From Phenylobacterium deserti (GTDB lineage Bacteria > Pseudomonadota > Alphaproteobacteria > Caulobacterales > Caulobacteraceae), in assembly GCA_945883235.1 (NCBI GenBank), contig CAMCXF010000007.1:62001-126000 (forward strand): DNA of 64,000 bases. The letters are read 5' to 3'. The notes under the pieces are model-generated. The model searched no databases, had not been told where the DNA came from, and saw only the letters and a list, made by a program, of their open reading frames with translations. Numbering within the stretch: position 1 is the stretch's first letter; every line of letters begins with the position of its first letter. Positions 1-8,533 of this stretch are shown piece by piece. Both the position numbers and the translations under genes were made by a program.

Positions 1-1
1 G

Positions 2-598
2 CCCTTCAAGACCCGCGAGGGTGGAGTCCTGAAGCTGAACGATCTGATCGAGATGACCCGGTCAAAGGCGCGCGAGCGGCTGACCGAAGCCGGCCTCGGC
101 GAGAACATGGCCCCCGCCGAATTCGAGGACATCGCCGGCAAGGTGGCCGTCGCGGCACTGAAGTTCGCCGACCTGCAGAACTTCCGCGGCACGTCCTACG
201 TCTTCGACCTGGACCGCTTCACCAGCTTCGAGGGCAAGACCGGTCCCTATCTGCTGTATCAGGCCGTCCGCGTAAAAAGCCTGCTGCGCCGCGCCGCCGC
301 CGAAGGGTTCGGACAGGGCGTGATCATCATCTCCGAGCCCGCCGAGCGCGACCTCGTGCTGACCCTCGACGCCTTCGACAGCGCGCTCACCGAGGCCTAC
401 GACAAGAAGGCTCCCCATGCGCTGGCCGAACACGCCTACCGGCTTTCCCAGGCGTTTTCGAAATTCTACGCCGCCTGCCCGATGCTCTCGGCGGAGCCGG
501 CTATCCGGTCCTCGCGCCTGACGCTGGCGGCCACCACGCTCAGTCAACTGGAGCTGACCCTGGATTTGCTGGGGATCAGCGTCCCGGAGCGGATGTAG
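2..598 (+). CDS. argS: Arginyl-tRNA synthetase, C-terminal part (5' end outside window)
   Basis: This is the C-terminal ~198 residues of class I arginyl-tRNA synthetase, which charges tRNA-Arg in the cytoplasm. The reading frame is open from base 2, so the gene begins upstream of the window and its HIGH-type motif is not visible. The visible part carries the helical DALR anticodon-binding domain. Recognisable pieces are [15 protein letters not shown], the [20 protein letters not shown] stretch and the extreme C-terminus [10 protein letters not shown], which is typical of ArgS (family ends in ..PERM). The stop codon lies inside the 3' end of the convergent hydrolase gene, a 23-bp overlap. Confidence 0.93.
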   Translation, partial: PFKTREGGVLKLNDLIEMTRSKARERLTEAGLGENMAPAEFEDIAGKVAVAALKFADLQNFRGTSYVFDLDRFTSFEGKTGPYLLYQAVRVKSLLRRAAAEGFGQGVIIISEPAERDLVLTLDAFDSALTEAYDKKAPHALAEHAYRLSQAFSKFYAACPMLSAEPAIRSSRLTLAATTLSQLELTLDLLGISVPERM

Positions 599-1532
599 CA
601 CTCAGCGAAGTCAGCACCTTCTCCAGACCTGCCACAACGCGGTCGCCATAGGTCAGGCCCAGCATGGTCGTGTGACTGGCGGCGTCCACGTTGTCGATGA
701 AGCCTGCCCGCGATTCTCGTGCCGGGGCGTGCCGTACTTCGTTCCAGACGTCCATCTGTGGGGACGGTGGTCCGGCCGTAATCACAGCGACGGGCCAGTC
801 CGGTGAGAGCGGGCCGGCGACCAGCGCCTGTTCCCCGGCTGCCCGCCAGCTCACAACCTCGGCATAGGCCGTGCGGCTCTGGCGGCCATTGATAAACCCC
901 CGCCGCTTCTCGGCGCGACCCTCCACCGGCAGGCCCACGCGGTCGCCCATCAGGTAGAACGGCTTGGTTAGACCCAGGCTCCCGGCGATCGACCCCAGCC
1001 GTGCCAGGGTCGTCATCCGGTTCACGAACACAGCGGCACCCGGCAACCCGATCATCTCCGGCGTGACGGCGTCCAGCAGCACCAAGCCCGCCACCTTGTC
1101 CGGGTTCTGCGCCGCAAACTGCCGCAGATAGAGCCCCGCCATGGAGTGACCCATCAGGATGAACGGCCCGCGCTCCCCCGACGACGTAATCAACGCGCCA
1201 AGGTCCTTGACGATGGCAGTGCCGTCGCGCGGCTTCGGGCCTGGATCGGAATAGCCCATCCCTGCCCGATCGTAGGCGCACGAGCGCAGGCCCTTCACCG
1301 CCAGTTTCTGCTGCAATGCCGCGAAATCCGCTGCGCCACTGAACGCACCCGCCTCCATCCAGATCACCGGCCGGTCCGACTTCGGCCCCTCGCAGACCAG
1401 CCGCAGACTGCGGCCGCCCACGTCGATCATGGCACCGCGCGGCTTCTGAAAGCGGCTCAACAAATCGGCTGCCACGGCAACCGTGGCGAACAGCGAAACC
1501 AGACCGAGGATGGCGAACAGGAGAATGCGCAT
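576..1532 (-). CDS. Alpha/beta-hydrolase with N-terminal membrane anchor or signal
   Basis: An alpha/beta-hydrolase fold protein of 318 residues, probably exported or membrane-anchored. The chosen ATG at 1532 gives a hydrophobic N-terminus ([20 protein letters not shown]) and is preceded by GGAG at a good distance. The longer frame upstream runs towards the tRNA and was rejected. The nucleophile elbow is GHSMAG (Ser), the acid is probably in LVLLDAVTP, and the catalytic His is in DAASHTTM near the C-terminus. The substrate cannot be told from sequence; esterase or lipase-like activity is a family-level inference. It lies downstream of tRNA-Leu on the same strand and converges on argS. Confidence 0.8.
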   Translation of the reverse strand: MRILLFAILGLVSLFATVAVAADLLSRFQKPRGAMIDVGGRSLRLVCEGPKSDRPVIWMEAGAFSGAADFAALQQKLAVKGLRSCAYDRAGMGYSDPGPKPRDGTAIVKDLGALITSSGERGPFILMGHSMAGLYLRQFAAQNPDKVAGLVLLDAVTPEMIGLPGAAVFVNRMTTLARLGSIAGSLGLTKPFYLMGDRVGLPVEGRAEKRRGFINGRQSRTAYAEVVSWRAAGEQALVAGPLSPDWPVAVITAGPPSPQMDVWNEVRHAPARESRAGFIDNVDAASHTTMLGLTYGDRVVAGLEKVLTSLSATSAPGR

Positions 1533-1595
1533 GGCGTCTCCGTAAATCGGAAACCCCGTCGTGGCGAGAGGGCCTTCACGGCATCCCGCCCCTGT

Positions 1596-1679
1596 TGGTG
1601 CCCCAGGCCGGACTCGAACCAGCACGTCTCTCGACAATAGATTTTGAGTCTACCGCGTCTACCATTTCGCCACTGGGGC
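1596..1679 (-). tRNA. tRNA-Leu (anticodon CAA), CCA encoded
   Basis: On the minus strand this 84-nt stretch folds as a class II tRNA. The 5' arm GCCCCAG pairs with CTGGGGC before discriminator A and an encoded CCA. The anticodon loop reads CTCAAAA (anticodon CAA), there is a long variable arm around GTCGAGAGAC, and the T loop is GGTTCGAGTCC. The long variable arm and A73 fit tRNA-Leu. It reads UUG codons. Confidence 0.93.
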
Positions 1680-1752
1680 AGCGGGGGCGGAACATAGGCG
1701 CCATTCGCCCGGCGTCAACGCGCGCCTTGCATTGGGAAGGGAGTAGTCTTAA

Positions 1753-1769
1753 TTGAGAATTGTTCGCAA
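1753..1769. promoter_or_regulatory. Fur-box-like inverted repeat upstream of feoAB
   Basis: TTGAGAA-TTG-TTCGCAA is an inverted repeat with 6 of 7 matching arm positions. It ends 26 bases before the feoA start. Its shape and AT-rich core resemble alphaproteobacterial Fur boxes, and the gene it precedes is a ferrous-iron importer. Repression by Fur under iron sufficiency is inference. Confidence 0.55.
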
Positions 1770-1795
1770 AAATGGCGGCCGCCTAGAGATCTTGA

Positions 1796-2116
1796 ATGTC
1801 CGACGCCCTCGCCACCCATGCGCCGATGACGCCGTCGCCGGTTGTAGGCGCAGTTCGGCTGAGCGCGGCCCATCCGGGTGACCGGGGCATAATTGTCGAC
1901 GTCCGCGCCGAAAGCCAGGTTGGAGACCACGGTGTCGACAATGAGGAATTGCTGCGGCGGTTGCTGGAGTTCGGCTTTGTTGAGGGCGCCATGATCGAAG
2001 TGCTGCACGAAGGCCTCTTCGGCCACGATCCGATTGCCGTGCGACTGGACGACATGCGTGTGGCGCTGCGCCGCCGGGATGCGGAAGACGTCTGGATCAA
2101 GATGGACGCCCTATGA
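1796..2116 (+). CDS. feoA: Ferrous iron transport protein A (FeoA)
   Basis: A 106-residue FeoA protein, the small SH3-like cytoplasmic partner of the FeoB ferrous-iron permease. The C-terminal half shows the FeoA pattern: LLEFGFVEGAMIEVLHEG followed by DPIAVRLDDMRVALRRRDAEDVWI. The N-terminus is about 25 residues longer than the minimal FeoA core. The stop overlaps the feoB start by 4 bp (ATGA), indicating translational coupling. A Fur-box-like dyad lies just upstream. The Shine-Dalgarno is weak, so the exact start is less certain than the frame. Confidence 0.88.
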   Translation: MSDALATHAPMTPSPVVGAVRLSAAHPGDRGIIVDVRAESQVGDHGVDNEELLRRLLEFGFVEGAMIEVLHEGLFGHDPIAVRLDDMRVALRRRDAEDVWIKMDAL

Positions 2117-3987
2117 GTGAGGCTGTCCTGCAGGCCGCCCGCGTGGCGCTGGTCGGCAATCCCAACACCGGCAAGACCGCGCTGTTCAACGCCCTGACCG
2201 GTGGACGGCAAAAGGTGGCCAACTATGCCGGTGTGACGGTCGAACGCAAAGAAGGCCAGCTGACGACTGCGTCGGGACGGGCGCTCTCGATCCTCGACCT
2301 GCCGGGGACTTATTCCTTGCGCGCGCGCAGCCCGGACGAAGTGGTGACCCGCGATGCCGTGCTCGGCCGGCTGACCGGTGAGATTGAGCCGGACGTTGTC
2401 ATCGCGGTCGCCGACGCCACGAACCTGCGCCTCGTGCTACGGTTGATCCTTGAGTTGAAGGCCGTGGGGCGACCCATGGTGCTGGCGCTGAACATGTTCG
2501 ATATCGCCCAACGCCAGGGTCTTCGCATCGATATCGAGGGCCTGCAGCGCGAACTGGGCTGCCCGATTGTCGCCACCGTGGCGACCCGCAAGCGCGGGAT
2601 CGATGATCTGACTGCCCAGGTTGAAGGCCTGATCGCGTCGGGTGCCCTTTCGACTACAAATACCTGGCGTGAGCCTTCGGCGATGGAAATCCGCGATGCC
2701 CATCGCAATGCGCAGCGAATCCTCAGGGCCTATGTGCGCCCGCCGGAACGGCCCGATACCCTGACCGGACGGATCGACTCGGTGCTGCTTCATCCAGTGG
2801 CCGGGCTGACAATCCTGCTCAGCCTGCTGTTCCTGATGTTCCAGGCCGTGTTCACCTGGGCCGCGCCGTTGATGGATGGCATCGACGCCGGGTTCACCTG
2901 GCTCAGCCTATTGGTAAGCCAAGGTCTGCCCGACGGTCTGATCAAGGACTTCATCGCAGACGGCGTGATCGCCGGGGTCGGTAGTGTTCTGGTGTTCCTG
3001 CCGCAAATCCTGATCCTGTTCTTCTTCATCATCCTGCTGGAAGACTTCGGCTACATGGCCCGGGCGGCGTTCCTGATGGACAAGATCATGGGCGGCGCGG
3101 GCCTGCACGGGCGCGCGTTCATCCCCCTGCTGTCCAGCTTTGCCTGCGCAATCCCCGGCATCATGGCAGCGCGCGTCATCGACCAGAAACGGGACCGAAT
3201 CACGACGATCCTGGTCGCGCCGCTGATGACCTGTTCGGCGCGGATCCCCGTCTACACCTTGATTATTTCGGCGTTCATTCCGGATCGCGTTGTGGGGCCG
3301 GGGCTGAACCTGCAGGGACTGGTGATGTTCGGGCTATATGCGACGGGAATCCTCGGCGCGTTGAGTGTCTCGTTCCTGATCCGCAAGGTGTTCTGGCGCG
3401 GTGCTGTCGAACCGTTCCTGATGGAATTGCCCACTTACAAGCTGCCGTCGACCGAGAGCGTTGCGCGCAATCTTTGGCTACGCGCGCAGATATTTCTGTC
3501 CCGCGCCGGTCGCATCATCCTGCCGCTGATGGTGCTGGTCTGGTTCCTCTCCACCTTTCCCGGCCCGCCCGCAGGCGCGTCGGGACCCGCCATCGACTAC
3601 AGCTTCGCCGGCCTGATCGGTCACGCCATCCAGCCGCTGTTCGCTCCCATCGGCTTCAACTGGCAGATGGTGGTGGCGCTGATCCCCGGTTTCGCGGCGC
3701 GCGAAGTGGCCGTGGCGGCTTTGGGGACCGTCTATGCCGTCGCCAATGTCGATGCCAATGTCGGCGCGCTGGGTGCGCGGCTGGCCGAGCAGTGGTCACT
3801 GGCGACCGGGCTGTCGTTCCTGGCCTGGTACGTCTTCGCACCCCAGTGCGCTGCGACCCTGGCGGTCGTAAAAAGGGAGACCAACTCGTGGATCTGGGCC
3901 GGGGTTATGCTGGTTTATATGACGACGCTGGCTTACCTGACATCGTTCGTGGTCTATCACGCTGCTGTCGCGATGGGCGCGGGCTAA
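2113..3987 (+). CDS. feoB: Ferrous iron transport protein B (FeoB)
   Basis: FeoB, the inner-membrane Fe(II) permease with a cytoplasmic GTPase domain, 624 residues. The G domain is clear: G1 GNPNTGKT at residues 15-22, a switch region NYAGVTVERKEG, G3 DLPG and G4 NMFD. It is followed by Gate-type membrane segments including FLPQILILFFFIILLEDFGY and the conserved LLSSFACAIPGIMAARVI, where the Cys typical of FeoB core motifs is present. No FeoC-like gene with a CxxC cluster follows. It is the second gene of a two-gene iron-import operon and is probably iron-regulated through the box upstream of feoA. Confidence 0.95.
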   Translation: MSEAVLQAARVALVGNPNTGKTALFNALTGGRQKVANYAGVTVERKEGQLTTASGRALSILDLPGTYSLRARSPDEVVTRDAVLGRLTGEIEPDVVIAVADATNLRLVLRLILELKAVGRPMVLALNMFDIAQRQGLRIDIEGLQRELGCPIVATVATRKRGIDDLTAQVEGLIASGALSTTNTWREPSAMEIRDAHRNAQRILRAYVRPPERPDTLTGRIDSVLLHPVAGLTILLSLLFLMFQAVFTWAAPLMDGIDAGFTWLSLLVSQGLPDGLIKDFIADGVIAGVGSVLVFLPQILILFFFIILLEDFGYMARAAFLMDKIMGGAGLHGRAFIPLLSSFACAIPGIMAARVIDQKRDRITTILVAPLMTCSARIPVYTLIISAFIPDRVVGPGLNLQGLVMFGLYATGILGALSVSFLIRKVFWRGAVEPFLMELPTYKLPSTESVARNLWLRAQIFLSRAGRIILPLMVLVWFLSTFPGPPAGASGPAIDYSFAGLIGHAIQPLFAPIGFNWQMVVALIPGFAAREVAVAALGTVYAVANVDANVGALGARLAEQWSLATGLSFLAWYVFAPQCAATLAVVKRETNSWIWAGVMLVYMTTLAYLTSFVVYHAAVAMGAG

Positions 3988-4086
3988 GGGGCCAGGACCG
4001 CGCTAAACCGCCGCGTGCATTAGTACTTCCTTTTCCCTGCGCCTTAACCGTCCGATAAAGCCCTTGAGCGCAAGCTCTGCCTTATC

Positions 4087-4410
4087 ATGCAGTCCCCGCA
4101 AGAAACCGCCCCAGAAGTCCCCGTCGCCAAAAAGCCGATACGGATCAAGACAACTCTTTGTCGGCGCGTCCGGGAGGCACTCCTGTCCCTCGGTGGGGAA
4201 GCGCACCGATCGATGGTGATTGAACATGTGGCGCGCAATATGGGCCACGACGTCCGTCAGATCCCGGAAGATCTCCAGCACGAGGTGATCGTTTCGTTCG
4301 AGGCGACCTGGCGCGACGAACGCAAGCGTGCCACCTTCGGCTTCCATCTGCCCTTCGGCGAGGGTTCGCACCGCTGGGGTATCGTGCGCGAGGATTTGCT
4401 GGCCGCCTGA
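4087..4410 (+). CDS. Conserved-looking hypothetical protein, possible winged helix
   Basis: A 107-residue protein I do not recognise. Third codon positions are strongly G/C, as in neighbouring genes, which favours this strand over the overlapping minus-strand frame. A helical stretch VREALLSLGGEAHRSMVIEH followed by an Arg/His-rich beta-like segment could be a small winged-helix fold, but that is a guess. It follows feoB by 99 bases without a clear ribosome site and converges on the marR gene. It lacks the Cys cluster of FeoC, so a role in iron transport is not supported. Confidence 0.6.
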   Translation: MQSPQETAPEVPVAKKPIRIKTTLCRRVREALLSLGGEAHRSMVIEHVARNMGHDVRQIPEDLQHEVIVSFEATWRDERKRATFGFHLPFGEGSHRWGIVREDLLAA

Positions 4411-4420
4411 GGATGTGGGG

Positions 4421-4894
4421 TCAGTCGGGCGAGCGTGGGCTGTCTCCGGAGAGTTGCCCCGCCGCAGACTGCAGCCGTCCCAGCAGCCGCTTCAGCAGAT
4501 TTACCTCGTCTGGTGTCAGTCCCGCGATCAGGGCGGCCTCGTAAGCCAGCGCCATCGGCGCGATCTCGAAATGGAGTTCCCGGCCGGCCTCGGTCAGGGC
4601 CAGTAGGTGGCTGCGTGCGTCCATGCGGTTCTGCGAACGCGCGACCAGGTGCCGCTTAACCAGGCCCTGGGCTGCCCGGCTTACTGTCACCTTGTCCATT
4701 ACGGTTCGTGCGACAATCTGGACGGGCGTCAATCCCCCGTCCTCGGCCAGTACGCAGACCAGCCGCCATTGCGGGATCGACAGTCCGAAGCGGTCCTCAT
4801 AGGCCCGGGCGATCAGACCGGAAACCGCATTGGACGCCACCGACAGCCGGTAAGGCAGATAGCTGTCGAGTTGCAGTCCGCCGTCGGTGCTCAT
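4421..4894 (-). CDS. MarR-family transcriptional regulator of the homogentisate operon
   Basis: A 157-residue MarR-type repressor. The winged helix-turn-helix is visible in LTPVQIVARTVMDKVTVSRA, the recognition region AAQGLVKRHLVARS, and the wing NRMDARSHLLALTEAG. It is the last gene of the hppD-hmgA-orf87-fah-marR operon and overlaps fah by 4 bp (ATGA). By analogy with other aromatic-degradation clusters it probably senses a pathway intermediate and controls the operon from upstream of hppD; the ligand is not visible. The operator was not identified with confidence. The palindrome at 8500-8514 is one candidate. Confidence 0.88.
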   Translation of the reverse strand: MSTDGGLQLDSYLPYRLSVASNAVSGLIARAYEDRFGLSIPQWRLVCVLAEDGGLTPVQIVARTVMDKVTVSRAAQGLVKRHLVARSQNRMDARSHLLALTEAGRELHFEIAPMALAYEAALIAGLTPDEVNLLKRLLGRLQSAAGQLSGDSPRSPD

Positions 4895-5895
4895 CCGGCG
4901 GCGACCTCCTGTTCGATGGCACCGAAGATCGAGCTGCGTTTGGGGTCGACCATCTCGATCCGCACCACGTCGCCGGCTTTGAGGAACGGCGTCTTGGGCG
5001 CGCCGCCCAGCAGTGTCTCGACGGTGCGCACCTCGGCCAGGCAGGAATAGCCCACACCGCCGTCGACGATCGATTTTCCGGGGCCGCCGTCAGCGCCGCA
5101 ATTGGATACTGTGCCGGACCCGATGATGGTGCCAGCGCCAAGCGCACGCGTTCTGGCGGCATGAGCGACCAGAGTGCCAAAGTCGAAGGTCATGTCGACG
5201 CCGGCGTCGGCCTCTCCCATGGGTTTGCCGTTCAGTTCGACCTCAAGTCTTCCCCCGAGCTTGCCGTCCTTCCAGGTCGGCAGGGCTTCGGGCGTCACGG
5301 CGACCGGTGAGAATGCGGACGCTGGCTTGGACTGGAAGAACCCGAAACCCTTGGCCATCTCATCCGGGACCAGATTGCGCAGGGACACATCATTGCACAA
5401 CATCACCAGGCGGATCGCAGCGAGGGCCTCGTCGCGGCTGGCGCCCAACGGTACATCGCCCGTGATCACGGCGATCTCGCCTTCCATGTCACAGCCCCAG
5501 GCCGCGTCGGCCAGCGGGATCGGATCCCGGGGACCAAGGAACACATCCGAGCCTCCCTGATACATCAGCGGATCCGTCCAGAAGCTGGCGGGTACTTCAG
5601 CGCCGCGTGCCTGTCGCACCAGGGCCACGTGGTTCACATAGGCAGAGCCATCCGCCCATTGATAAGCGCGCGGCAGAGGGCTGGCGGCCTCGTGTTCGTG
5701 GAACCGGGCCTTGGGGACCGAGCCGTGCTCAAGGCCCTCGGCCAGACCACGCAGTTCCGGCTCGCACCGCGCCCAGTCGTCCAGGGCCGCCTGCAGCGTC
5801 AAGGCGATCCGATCCGCTGGCGAGTACCAGGCAAGATCATTGGAGACCACGACAAGGCGGCCATCCCGGCCCCCTTTGAGCGACGCCAGCTTCAT
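4891..5895 (-). CDS. fahA: Fumarylacetoacetase (FAH-family hydrolase)
   Basis: A fumarylacetoacetate hydrolase-family enzyme of 334 residues, the last step of tyrosine degradation (fumarylacetoacetate to fumarate plus acetoacetate). Family signatures are the metal-binding CDMEGEIAVITGDVP region (E-x-E), CNDVSLRNL, a KPASAFSPVAVTP substrate loop, and the TIIGSGTVSNCG motif. Its N-terminus (KLASLKGGRDGRLVVVS) matches the bacterial short FAH type. It lies between orf87 and marR in the homogentisate operon, which fixes its likely substrate. The start has reasonable spacing from a GAGG-type site. Confidence 0.92.
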   Translation of the reverse strand: MKLASLKGGRDGRLVVVSNDLAWYSPADRIALTLQAALDDWARCEPELRGLAEGLEHGSVPKARFHEHEAASPLPRAYQWADGSAYVNHVALVRQARGAEVPASFWTDPLMYQGGSDVFLGPRDPIPLADAAWGCDMEGEIAVITGDVPLGASRDEALAAIRLVMLCNDVSLRNLVPDEMAKGFGFFQSKPASAFSPVAVTPEALPTWKDGKLGGRLEVELNGKPMGEADAGVDMTFDFGTLVAHAARTRALGAGTIIGSGTVSNCGADGGPGKSIVDGGVGYSCLAEVRTVETLLGGAPKTPFLKAGDVVRIEMVDPKRSSIFGAIEQEVAAG

Positions 5896-5906
5896 TCGTT
5901 TCTCCC

Positions 5907-6170
5907 TCAGTTTTCTTTTTCGACAGACCGCGTCGACCGGACGCCGCCCTCAAAGTCCCGTGCCTCATAGACGTTCACTTCGACGCGAATGTCACCGCCC
6001 GTTTCCGTGTTCCACAGATACGAACGTTCGAAACAGACCTCGCGGCCTTCGGGCGTGAGGCCCTCGTAGATATCGCCCCATGGTGTCAGCCTCGCGAGTT
6101 CAGCCCAGCCCAAGGTCAGGGCGCGGTCAATCTCGTCCTTGGCGGCGGTAAGGTCCGCCTCGAAACTCAT
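5907..6170 (-). CDS. Small conserved-looking protein in the homogentisate operon
   Basis: An 87-residue protein I cannot assign to a family. It is translationally coupled to hmgA (4-bp ATGA overlap) and lies 11 bases before fah, so it is clearly part of the homogentisate operon. It is acidic, with no membrane segment and no Cys pair, and is rich in aromatic residues around LGWAELARLTPWGDIYEGL and EVCFERSYLWNTETGGDI. That mix suggests a small soluble domain, perhaps an accessory or binding protein. It cannot be the missing maleylacetoacetate isomerase because it lacks any GST-like N-terminal motif. Confidence 0.72.
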   Translation of the reverse strand: MSFEADLTAAKDEIDRALTLGWAELARLTPWGDIYEGLTPEGREVCFERSYLWNTETGGDIRVEVNVYEARDFEGGVRSTRSVEKEN

Positions 6171-7300
6171 CCCGCGTTCCAGCTGTTCACGTAGTCGTGG
6201 TTCTCGACCGCGCCTGCCGTTTCACCCACGTCCAGGGGATCGCGGGTGTCGATCATCACCGCATACTCATCCGTGGCGGCCTTGGGCTGCACAAACATGT
6301 TCTTGAGTGCCTTGGGGTGCGGGCCGTGGGTGAAACCTGAGGGGTGGAAGGTCATCATCCCGGCTTCGATGTGGTCACGGCTGAAGAAATCACCAGCGTG
6401 ATAGAACAGCACCTCATCGAAATCGTCGTTGTTGTGAAAGAACGGTACCTTCAGAGCGCCGGGATCGGTCTCGAACGGTCGCGGCGCAAAAGTACAGACC
6501 ACAAAGCGGTCGCTCACAAAGGTGGAGTGCACGCTGGGCGGCAGGTGATAGCGGTGGCTGACCACGGGCCGGATATCGCGGACGTTCAGTCGCACGGGTG
6601 CCAGATCACCGTGCCAGCCGATGGCGTCCAGGGGGTTGTAGCTATAGGTCACCGTCGAGACGGTGCCGCGTTTCTTGATCTCGACCCTGACCTCACCGAG
6701 CTCGTCCTGGTGGGCCTTGAAGACAGTGTCCATGACGGGCGTATCAAGGATGGCGGGGTCGAACTGGGCGTGCGCGCCCATCAATCCACGGTCAGCTAGG
6801 CGGAAGTGGCTGTTGGTCGCCTCGATCATCAGGACCTGGGTTTCGGCAACCGGCCGCAATCGCCACATCGTTCCGCGCGGCAGATAGAGATAGTCACCGG
6901 CGTGATAGTGGATGCGGCCATAGTCACAGAGCAGGTCACCTTCGCCCGAGTGGACGAACAGCAACTGGTCGCCGTCTGCGTTGCGAGCCAGCGCCGGCAT
7001 GGCCCGGCTCAGCTTCCAGAACCGGACCTCGACGGCCTTGTTATGCAGCACCGTTGGCGCCGCCCAGGGCGAAGGGTCGGCGTCACCCAGCCGGGTAAGG
7101 TCAAAGGCGCGAGGTCTTAAGGGGCCCTCAAATGCGGTCCAGCTCGTCGGCGGCCGCCGATGGTGCAGGAAGGCGGCGGGACCAAAGGAGCCTTCCTTCG
7201 AAATCTCACGCTCATAGGTGCCTTCCGGCAGATCGGCATGAGCCTGGCGCGAGTGAACGCCTTGCGCCGCCCTCACGGGAATCCAGTCGCCTTTGGACAT
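6167..7300 (-). CDS. hmgA: Homogentisate 1,2-dioxygenase
   Basis: Homogentisate 1,2-dioxygenase, a non-haem Fe(II) cupin-like enzyme that opens the homogentisate ring to maleylacetoacetate. Typical segments are PFFHNNDDFDEVLFYHAGDF and MTFHPSGFTHGPHP, which hold the His/Glu iron ligands, plus LYLPRGTMWRL. The ATG at 7300 was chosen: it has GGGAA upstream, starts at MSKGDWIPV and leaves a 19-base gap to hppD, whereas the longer frame would overlap hppD. The length of 377 residues is slightly shorter than the ~430 of the human enzyme but usual for bacterial short forms. Confidence 0.93.
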   Translation of the reverse strand: MSKGDWIPVRAAQGVHSRQAHADLPEGTYEREISKEGSFGPAAFLHHRRPPTSWTAFEGPLRPRAFDLTRLGDADPSPWAAPTVLHNKAVEVRFWKLSRAMPALARNADGDQLLFVHSGEGDLLCDYGRIHYHAGDYLYLPRGTMWRLRPVAETQVLMIEATNSHFRLADRGLMGAHAQFDPAILDTPVMDTVFKAHQDELGEVRVEIKKRGTVSTVTYSYNPLDAIGWHGDLAPVRLNVRDIRPVVSHRYHLPPSVHSTFVSDRFVVCTFAPRPFETDPGALKVPFFHNNDDFDEVLFYHAGDFFSRDHIEAGMMTFHPSGFTHGPHPKALKNMFVQPKAATDEYAVMIDTRDPLDVGETAGAVENHDYVNSWNAG

Positions 7301-7319
7301 CAGATGGTTCCCATTGGTG

Positions 7320-8417
7320 TCAGGTCTTCTGCGGGAGTACGCCCCGGCGAATCTGGTCCAGTTCGATGGACTCAAACAGCGCCTTGAAGTTTCCCTCGCC
7401 GAACCCCTCGTTGCCCTTGCGCTGGATCAACTCGAAGAAGATCGGGCCGATCATGTTCTCGGTAAAGATTTGCAGCAACAGGCCCTGACCATCCGTGGGC
7501 GCGCCGTCGACAAGAATCCGGTCGGCCCTGAGCCGCTCGACATCCTCGCCGTGGCCCGGCACACGGGCGTCGATGCCGTCGAAATAGGTGTCGATGGTGT
7601 CCTGAAACCTTACACCCCGTTCAGCCATCGTTTCGACAGAGGCAAAAATATCGTTTGTACCCAACGCCACGTGCTGGATGCCCTCGCCCTTGTAGTCGCG
7701 CAGGAATTCCTCGATCTGCGAGTGCTCGTCGCGGCTCTCATTGAGCGGGATGCGGATCTTGCCGCAGGGGCTGGTCATGGCCTTGGAGATCAGCGCGGTT
7801 TGCTGACCCTCGATGTCGAAGTAGCGGATCTCGCGGAAGTTGAAGATGTCCTCGTAGAACGCGGCCCAGGTCGCCATCTGGCCGCGCCGGACGTTGTGGG
7901 TCAGGTGGTCCAGATAAGTCAGGCCCATGGCATTCGCAGCCGCCGAGTCAGCGGCACCTTTGATCGGAACAAAGTCGACGTCGTAGATCTCCTGTGCACC
8001 GTAGCGGTCTACAAGATAGAGGTTCGAGCCGCCGATCCCCTCAATAGCAGGGATGTTCAGCTCCATAGGTCCCACCGGGCCTGCGACGGCCTTGGCGCCA
8101 CGCGCGACGGCCAGTTCCAGAGCCTTTGCAGCATCGCGCACCCGGAACGCCATGGCGTTGGCCGAGGGCCCGTGGATGTCGCGGAAAGCCGCTGCCTGGC
8201 CGGACGGCTCCATATTGAGGATGAAGTTGATATCGCCCTGACGGAACCGCAGCACGTTCTTGGAGCGATGCCTCGAAACCGCTGTGAACCCCATCTTTTC
8301 GAACAGGTCCTTCAGTCGCGTTGGTTCCGGGGAGGTGAATTCCACGAACTCGAAACCGTCCGTGCCCAAGGGGTTGTCAAACAGGTCTCGGGTGCTGTCG
8401 ACCGATTCAGCATTCAT
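7320..8417 (-). CDS. hppD: 4-hydroxyphenylpyruvate dioxygenase
   Basis: 4-Hydroxyphenylpyruvate dioxygenase (365 residues) converts 4-hydroxyphenylpyruvate to homogentisate. It has two vicinal-oxygen-chelate domains. The Fe(II) ligands are visible as His in LDHLTHNV, His in GIQHVALGTNDI and Glu in IGPIFFELIQRKGN, with the substrate-binding RIPLNESRDEHSQIEEFL loop between. It is the first gene of the five-gene minus-strand operon. The Shine-Dalgarno is AGGAGA. The promoter must lie in the 116-bp region shared with the divergent yqaA-like gene. Confidence 0.95.
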   Translation of the reverse strand: MNAESVDSTRDLFDNPLGTDGFEFVEFTSPEPTRLKDLFEKMGFTAVSRHRSKNVLRFRQGDINFILNMEPSGQAAAFRDIHGPSANAMAFRVRDAAKALELAVARGAKAVAGPVGPMELNIPAIEGIGGSNLYLVDRYGAQEIYDVDFVPIKGAADSAAANAMGLTYLDHLTHNVRRGQMATWAAFYEDIFNFREIRYFDIEGQQTALISKAMTSPCGKIRIPLNESRDEHSQIEEFLRDYKGEGIQHVALGTNDIFASVETMAERGVRFQDTIDTYFDGIDARVPGHGEDVERLRADRILVDGAPTDGQGLLLQIFTENMIGPIFFELIQRKGNEGFGEGNFKALFESIELDQIRRGVLPQKT

Positions 8418-8499
8418 GTCGGGTCTCCTGTCGCTCCCAATTGGTATCAGATGTAACTAAACTGCGGAAGGGCGAAGACATCCCGTGCGACCCCTGCTA

Positions 8500-8514
8500 G
8501 CTGAAGCCTTCAGC
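8500..8514. promoter_or_regulatory. Perfect 15-bp palindrome between hppD and yqaA-like gene
   Basis: GCTGAAG-C-CTTCAGC is a perfect inverted repeat with a single central base. It lies 19 bases upstream of the yqaA-like start and about 83 bases upstream of the divergent hppD start. It could be an operator, for example for the MarR protein of the operon. Its position nearer to the yqaA-like gene makes that uncertain. Confidence 0.35.
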
Positions 8515-8533
8515 CTCCCGCCGCGGACCCCGA

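Noticed and set aside
4003-4371. Minus-strand frame opposite the 107-residue protein after feoB
   Set aside because: Third-position G/C bias favours the plus strand; the minus frame runs into the feoB 3' end.
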